Source: a bacterium
Lineage (GTDB): Bacteria; Krumholzibacteriota; Krumholzibacteria; LZORAL124-64-63
Reading direction: 5' to 3'
DNA: 10,021 bases
Assembly: GCA_003646045.1 (NCBI GenBank)
Contig: QNDV01000053.1
Location: 1-10,021 of the forward strand
Positions within the stretch are counted from its first letter, which is position 1. Each line of letters opens with the position of its first letter. Made by a program: the position numbers and the translations under genes. Below are positions 6,334 through 10,021 of this stretch, piece by piece. Under the pieces are notes generated by a model, which worked only from the letters and a program-made list of their open reading frames with translations, was not told the DNA's origin and made no database searches.

Positions 6334-8238
6334 ATGGAAACGCTGCTTTCCGGGATAAATGGACCCCAGGATCTCAAGGAGCTGTCCGCGGAACAGTTGG
6401 AGAGCCTCTGCGCCGAGTTGCGCGAGGAAATAATCGCCACGGTCGCCAGCAGTGGCGGACATCTGGGCGCGAGCCTGGGCGTAGTGGAACTGACGGTCGC
6501 CCTGCATCGCGTTTTCTCCACCCCTCGCGACAAGATCATCTGGGATGTGGGACACCAGGCCTACGGACACAAGTTGCTCACGGGCCGCCGTGACGGGTTC
6601 CGGTCCCTGCGCAGCAGGGGGGGAGTGGCCGGTTTCCCCAAACAGTCCGAAAGTGTCCACGACATGTTCGGGGTAGGTCACGCCAGCACCTCCATCAGCG
6701 CAGCCGTTGGCTATGCCGCCGCCCGCGACGCTCGCGGCGAGGATCATTCCGTGCTGGCGGTGATCGGAGATGGTGCCCTGACCGGCGGTCTGTCCTATGA
6801 AGGGCTGAACAACGCGGGCCAGCTCCAGACCGACATGACGGTCATCCTCAACGACAACAAGATGAGCATCTCGCCCAACGTGGGAGCCATCGCCAAGTAC
6901 CTGACGCGCATCACCAGCGGCAAACACTACAATCGCCTGGAGGCGGAGATCTGGTACCTGCTGGGGAAATTGCCCAAGGGCAGCAAGGCCCAGATCCTGG
7001 CCGGTCGCGTCAAGGAAGCCCTCAAGCAACTGGTAGTGCCGACCATAATTTTCGAGGAATTGGGCTTTCGTTATTATGGTCCCATCGACGGTCACGACCT
7101 GCCCTTGTTGATCCGCACCCTCCGGGCGGTCAGGCAACTCAAGGGGCCCATCCTGGTGCACATCATCACCCAGAAGGGCAAGGGCTACCGGTTTGCCGAG
7201 GAGGACGGCCAGAAGTACCACGGCGTGGGCAAGTTCGATCGCGCCGAAGGCATCCAGGTAGTCAAGCCATCCGTACCTGCCTATACCACTGTTTTTGGCG
7301 AGACACTATGTGCCCTGGCCGATGGCGACGAGAGAATCCACGGCATCACGGCAGCCATGCCTTCGGGTACCGGACTGTCCCTGCTGCGTGAGCGTCACCC
7401 CGGGCGATTCCACGATGTGGGTATTGCCGAGGGCCACGCCGTGACTTTTGCCGCCGGCCTGGCCAGCGACGGTCGCAAACCTGTGGTAGCCATCTACTCC
7501 ACCTTCCTGCAGCGGGCGCTCGTCCAGGTGATCCACGATGTCGCCCTCCAGAATCTGCCGGTGGTTTTCGCCGTGGACCGGGGCGGAGTAGTGGGTGAGG
7601 ACGGGCCCACCCACCACGGAGTATTCGACTACACCTTCATGCGCATGGTACCTGGCATGGTGGTCATGGCGCCTCGCGACGAGGATCAGTTGCGCCACAT
7701 GCTGGCTACGGCCCTGGCCTGTGAAAACGGCCCGGCGGCGCTGCGTTATCCGCGGGGCAGCGGTCTGGGTGTGGAAATGAAGGGTGAGGCGAGGCCCCTG
7801 CCCGTGGGCAAGGCCGAGACCCTGGCGACCGGTGGCGATATCTGTCTGCTGGCCGTGGGCTCCCTGGTTCAGCCGGCTGTCGAAGCGGCCCGACGCCTGG
7901 CGGCACGAGGCACGGCGGTCGAAGTCGTGGATATGCGTTTCATCAAGCCTCTGGACGAGGAGCTTCTGGCCTCGGTATGGGAACGCCACCGCCACGTGGT
8001 GACCCTCGAGGAGAACAGCGTGGTCGGCGGGTTCGGCGCCGGAGTGCTCGAATGGGCGTCCCGGCAAGCGAATGACGGACCGAAAGTGCATCTGGTGGGG
8101 ATCCCCGATAAATTCCAGGAGCACGCCCTGCGCGACGAGTTGCTGGCATCGATTGGTCTTGATGCCGACGGGGTCGAACGCACCGTGGCGGAGATCATGC
8201 GGCCCGCCGAGGGATCCCGAGCCCAGAGCGCGTCATGA
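6334..8238 (+). CDS. dxs: 1-deoxy-D-xylulose-5-phosphate synthase
   Basis: Dxs is the thiamine-diphosphate enzyme that joins pyruvate and glyceraldehyde 3-phosphate to give DXP. This is the committed step of the MEP pathway and also feeds thiamine and pyridoxal. From ATG 6334 it has 634 residues, the normal length. Visible motifs include SGGHLGASLGVVELTVALH (H43), DVGHQAYGHKLLTGR, the ThDP/Mg motif GDGALTGG (145-152) with LNDNKMSI, YYGPIDGHD, and KGKGYRFAEEDGQKYHG. The catalytic Glu is E366 in GIAEGHAVTFAAGLA, followed by YSTFLQRA and GEDGPTHHG. The near-invariant Tyr-Asp after LQRA is Leu396-Val397 here. The open frame extends back to 6220 inside the previous gene, but ATG 6334 fits the family N-terminus (LLSGINGPQDLKELS) and has AAAGGG seven bases away. 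ATG 6328 is too close to that site. The stop overlaps nadK as ATGA. Confidence 0.97.
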   Translation: METLLSGINGPQDLKELSAEQLESLCAELREEIIATVASSGGHLGASLGVVELTVALHRVFSTPRDKIIWDVGHQAYGHKLLTGRRDGFRSLRSRGGVAGFPKQSESVHDMFGVGHASTSISAAVGYAAARDARGEDHSVLAVIGDGALTGGLSYEGLNNAGQLQTDMTVILNDNKMSISPNVGAIAKYLTRITSGKHYNRLEAEIWYLLGKLPKGSKAQILAGRVKEALKQLVVPTIIFEELGFRYYGPIDGHDLPLLIRTLRAVRQLKGPILVHIITQKGKGYRFAEEDGQKYHGVGKFDRAEGIQVVKPSVPAYTTVFGETLCALADGDERIHGITAAMPSGTGLSLLRERHPGRFHDVGIAEGHAVTFAAGLASDGRKPVVAIYSTFLQRALVQVIHDVALQNLPVVFAVDRGGVVGEDGPTHHGVFDYTFMRMVPGMVVMAPRDEDQLRHMLATALACENGPAALRYPRGSGLGVEMKGEARPLPVGKAETLATGGDICLLAVGSLVQPAVEAARRLAARGTAVEVVDMRFIKPLDEELLASVWERHRHVVTLEENSVVGGFGAGVLEWASRQANDGPKVHLVGIPDKFQEHALRDELLASIGLDADGVERTVAEIMRPAEGSRAQSAS

Positions 8239-9137
8239 CCGCGTCCGGCGGCAAGGCACCCATCAGGGCGCTCGGCCTCTTCGGCAACGCCAGCAAATCG
8301 GAAATGCCGGCAGCCCTTGCCACGATAGTCGGGCATTGCCACGCCGCAGGTGTCACGGCCATCGCTTCCCATGACCTCGCCGGAGTAATCCCGGACGGCA
8401 CCCCGTCCCTGGCGCCGGAGGCACTGGTGGCCGCGGTGGACATGGTGGTTGCCCTGGGTGGTGACGGCACCATGCTACGCGCCGCGCGGGTCCTGGGCCT
8501 TACGGGAGTCCCGCTGCTGGGCGTGAACCTGGGGTCGCTGGGTTACCTGACGGATGTGCCCCTGGAAGAACTGGATTCCGCCCTGGATGCCGTGCTTGAC
8601 GGCGGTTATCACCTGGAGGCGCGGTCGCGGGTCTACTGCTCGGTCTGGCGTGGAGACGAGCGCATAGCCCAGGCCAGTGCCCTGAACGACCTGGTGGTCA
8701 ACATGGGCACGCTGCCCCGGGCCCTGGATCTGGAATTGTGGACCGACGGCGACTCGCTGGGTCGATTCCTGGGAGACGGTATCGTCGTCAGCACGCCTAC
8801 GGGCTCCACTGCCTATAACCTGTCAGCCGGTGGTCCCATCTGCCATTCCGCCGTTCCGTGCCTGCTCATAGCGCCGATTTGTCCCCATGCCCTGGGAATG
8901 CGTCCCCTGGTCATCTCCAATGAGACCCTGGTGGAATTGGTTCTTCATGAAACAGGCGAGGGGGCCGTGCTAACTGCTGACGGACAAAAGACCAATGAGC
9001 TTTGCGATGGAGATCGAATATCCTTCCGATTGGCCAACCGGGAAGTCAATCTCGTCAAGTTCCCCCAAAGCAACTTCTACCGTGTGATGCGACACAAACT
9101 CCACTGGGGCGGCACGCCACGCCGCGGAGGCAAGTAG
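8235..9137 (+). CDS. nadK: NAD kinase
   Basis: NadK phosphorylates NAD to NADP in the cytoplasm. This is the only route to NADP, which FolD and the MEP reductoisomerase use. At 300 residues it has the usual length and motifs: ALGGDGTMLRAAR with GGDGT at 75-79 (catalytic D77), GVNLGSLGYLTDV, ALNDLVV (N151-D152, the NE/ND nucleotide motif), the GDGIVVSTPTGSTAYNLSAGGP block from 180, and ICPHALGMRPLVI. A tail of about 35 residues (LVKFPQSNFYRVMRHKL then a basic end) closes the protein, as in bacterial NadK. ATG 8235 shares bases with the dxs stop (ATGA), so translation is probably coupled. Its own stop directly abuts the recN start. Confidence 0.96.
   Translation: MTASGGKAPIRALGLFGNASKSEMPAALATIVGHCHAAGVTAIASHDLAGVIPDGTPSLAPEALVAAVDMVVALGGDGTMLRAARVLGLTGVPLLGVNLGSLGYLTDVPLEELDSALDAVLDGGYHLEARSRVYCSVWRGDERIAQASALNDLVVNMGTLPRALDLELWTDGDSLGRFLGDGIVVSTPTGSTAYNLSAGGPICHSAVPCLLIAPICPHALGMRPLVISNETLVELVLHETGEGAVLTADGQKTNELCDGDRISFRLANREVNLVKFPQSNFYRVMRHKLHWGGTPRRGGK
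9126..9130 (+). promoter_or_regulatory. Shine-Dalgarno site for recN inside the nadK end
   Basis: GGAGG within the last nadK codons sits seven bases before GTG 9138, supporting that codon as the recN start even though it directly follows the nadK stop. Confidence 0.75.
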
Positions 9138-10021
9138 GTGCTGCGCCATCTGCGAGTGGGCAATCTGGCCCTGGCGGCGGACGTGAATCTGGAGTTGGGC
9201 CCCGGCCTGACCATGCTCACCGGTGAGACCGGCGCCGGCAAATCACTCATCGCCGGTGCCCTGGCCCTGCTGGGCGGCGGTCGGGGGGAACGGGATCAGA
9301 TCCGGCGGGGCGAGGAAATGGCCTTCGTCGAGGGTGTCTTCGATCTGACGGAACGTCCCCTGCTTTGTGAGGCTGTCCGACGCGCTGGACTGCGTCTGGC
9401 AGAAGATTGCATCCTGGTGTTGCGCCGGGAGTTGCGGCGTGAGGGCCGGGGGCGGGTTCTCATCAATGGTTTGGTATCCTCACTTTCCCTGTTGCAGGAA
9501 TTCGGTGGGCAGCTCGTGGTTGTCCAAAGCCAGGACCAGCAGCGGGAACTGGGACGCACCCATTTCGCCGTGGATTTCCTGGACCGGGCGCTGGATCTGA
9601 AAGAGCAGCGGGCCGAGTTGGCCGGGGCACTGGCTTCCTGGCGTGAACTCCTGAGGGTGCGGGATGACCGGCGGCAGGAAGCCGACTTCGCCCGTCAACA
9701 ACTGGAAATGTGGGAGTACCAGTACCGTGAACTCGTGGCAGCGGCTCTTGATCCCACCGAGGAATCGCTTCTGCGCGAACAACTGGCTCTGGGAAGGAAT
9801 GCCCGGGGGCTGCTGGAAGCGGCGGCCTCCGCCCGCCTGGAACTGGCTGATGGTGAGCCCAGCGCCGTGAGTCTGCTGGGACAGGCCGCTGGCCGGTTGT
9901 CCATTCCGGCGGAGTCCAGCACCCGCTTGGAGGAGATACTGACCCAGGTGACCGCCGCCCAGGAGCAGGCTGGTGATGCTGCCCGGGAGCTGGAACGTTT
10001 CCTGGCCGGGGTCGAGGTGGA
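9138..10021 (+). CDS. recN: DNA repair protein RecN (3'-truncated)
   Basis: RecN is an SMC-like cytoplasmic ATPase that acts early in RecA-dependent double-strand break repair. About 294 of the usual ~550-570 residues are visible and the frame is open to the window edge. The start LRHLRVGNLAL corresponds to the family's LxxLxIxNFAL. Walker A is GETGAGKS at 29-36. A lobe with LRRELRREGRGRVLINGLV (RecN consensus RREIxxxGRSRxxINGxxV) follows. The Q-loop region reads VVVQSQDQQREL with Q132, where most RecN proteins read IHGQHExQxLL. A coiled-coil arm begins near residue 150, with QLEMWEYQYREL matching the family's FQxxEL segment. Walker B and signature motifs lie beyond the window. GTG 9138 abuts the nadK stop, and nadK-recN proximity is common in other bacteria. 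Confidence 0.95.
   Translation, partial: MLRHLRVGNLALAADVNLELGPGLTMLTGETGAGKSLIAGALALLGGGRGERDQIRRGEEMAFVEGVFDLTERPLLCEAVRRAGLRLAEDCILVLRRELRREGRGRVLINGLVSSLSLLQEFGGQLVVVQSQDQQRELGRTHFAVDFLDRALDLKEQRAELAGALASWRELLRVRDDRRQEADFARQQLEMWEYQYRELVAAALDPTEESLLREQLALGRNARGLLEAAASARLELADGEPSAVSLLGQAAGRLSIPAESSTRLEEILTQVTAAQEQAGDAARELERFLAGVEV

Noticed and set aside
8685..8690. NadK motif ND (N151-D152) rather than NE
   Set aside because: Asp at this place is, to my knowledge, found in various bacterial NAD kinases. All other motifs are intact, so it is not a meaningful anomaly.

Overview
The window is a dense, all plus-strand stretch of housekeeping genes from a GC-rich bacterium, probably Gram-negative-like. 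There is no sign of phage, transposon, CRISPR or other accessory DNA. The lineage cannot be fixed from the sequence alone. RNase Y, a ZapB-like/ZapA pair behind pheT, the MEP isoprenoid pathway and a folD-ispA-dxs-nadK-recN block would fit a deltaproteobacterium-like or FCB-type (environmental candidate phylum) genome. That placement is inference.

Region 1 (1-2248) holds translation and division genes. It contains the C-terminal two thirds of PheT (phenylalanyl-tRNA synthetase beta), then a short coiled-coil protein resembling ZapB, then ZapA. The first 118 bases form a perfect 47-bp inverted repeat across pheT codons. This looks like an assembly or amplification artefact at a contig end rather than biology.

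Region 2 (2249-2468) is a 220-base non-coding gap between zapA and rny. It can fold into a long rod with a closing stem about 170-185 bases apart. The position behind zapA, the length and the fold make 6S RNA (ssrS) the best candidate.

Region 3 (2469-4028) is rny, encoding the membrane-anchored endoribonuclease RNase Y with TM, coiled coil, KH and HD domains.

Region 4 (4045-10021) is a tightly packed metabolic and repair operon. It runs folD (one-carbon metabolism), ispA-type prenyl diphosphate synthase, a small DUF212/divergent-PAP2 membrane protein, dxs (first MEP enzyme), nadK (makes NADP) and the start of recN (DNA repair ATPase). Most junctions overlap or abut (folD/ispA, dxs/nadK, nadK/recN), which suggests one transcript with translational coupling. 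The order recalls the Firmicutes-type folD-xseA-xseB-ispA-dxs-tlyA-nadK-argR-recN block, but without xseA, xseB, tlyA and argR and with the DUF212 gene inserted.

No wholly new system is evident. The points most worth a second look are the probable 6S RNA, the DUF212 protein that has lost its motif histidine inside an isoprenoid operon, and the terminal palindrome.
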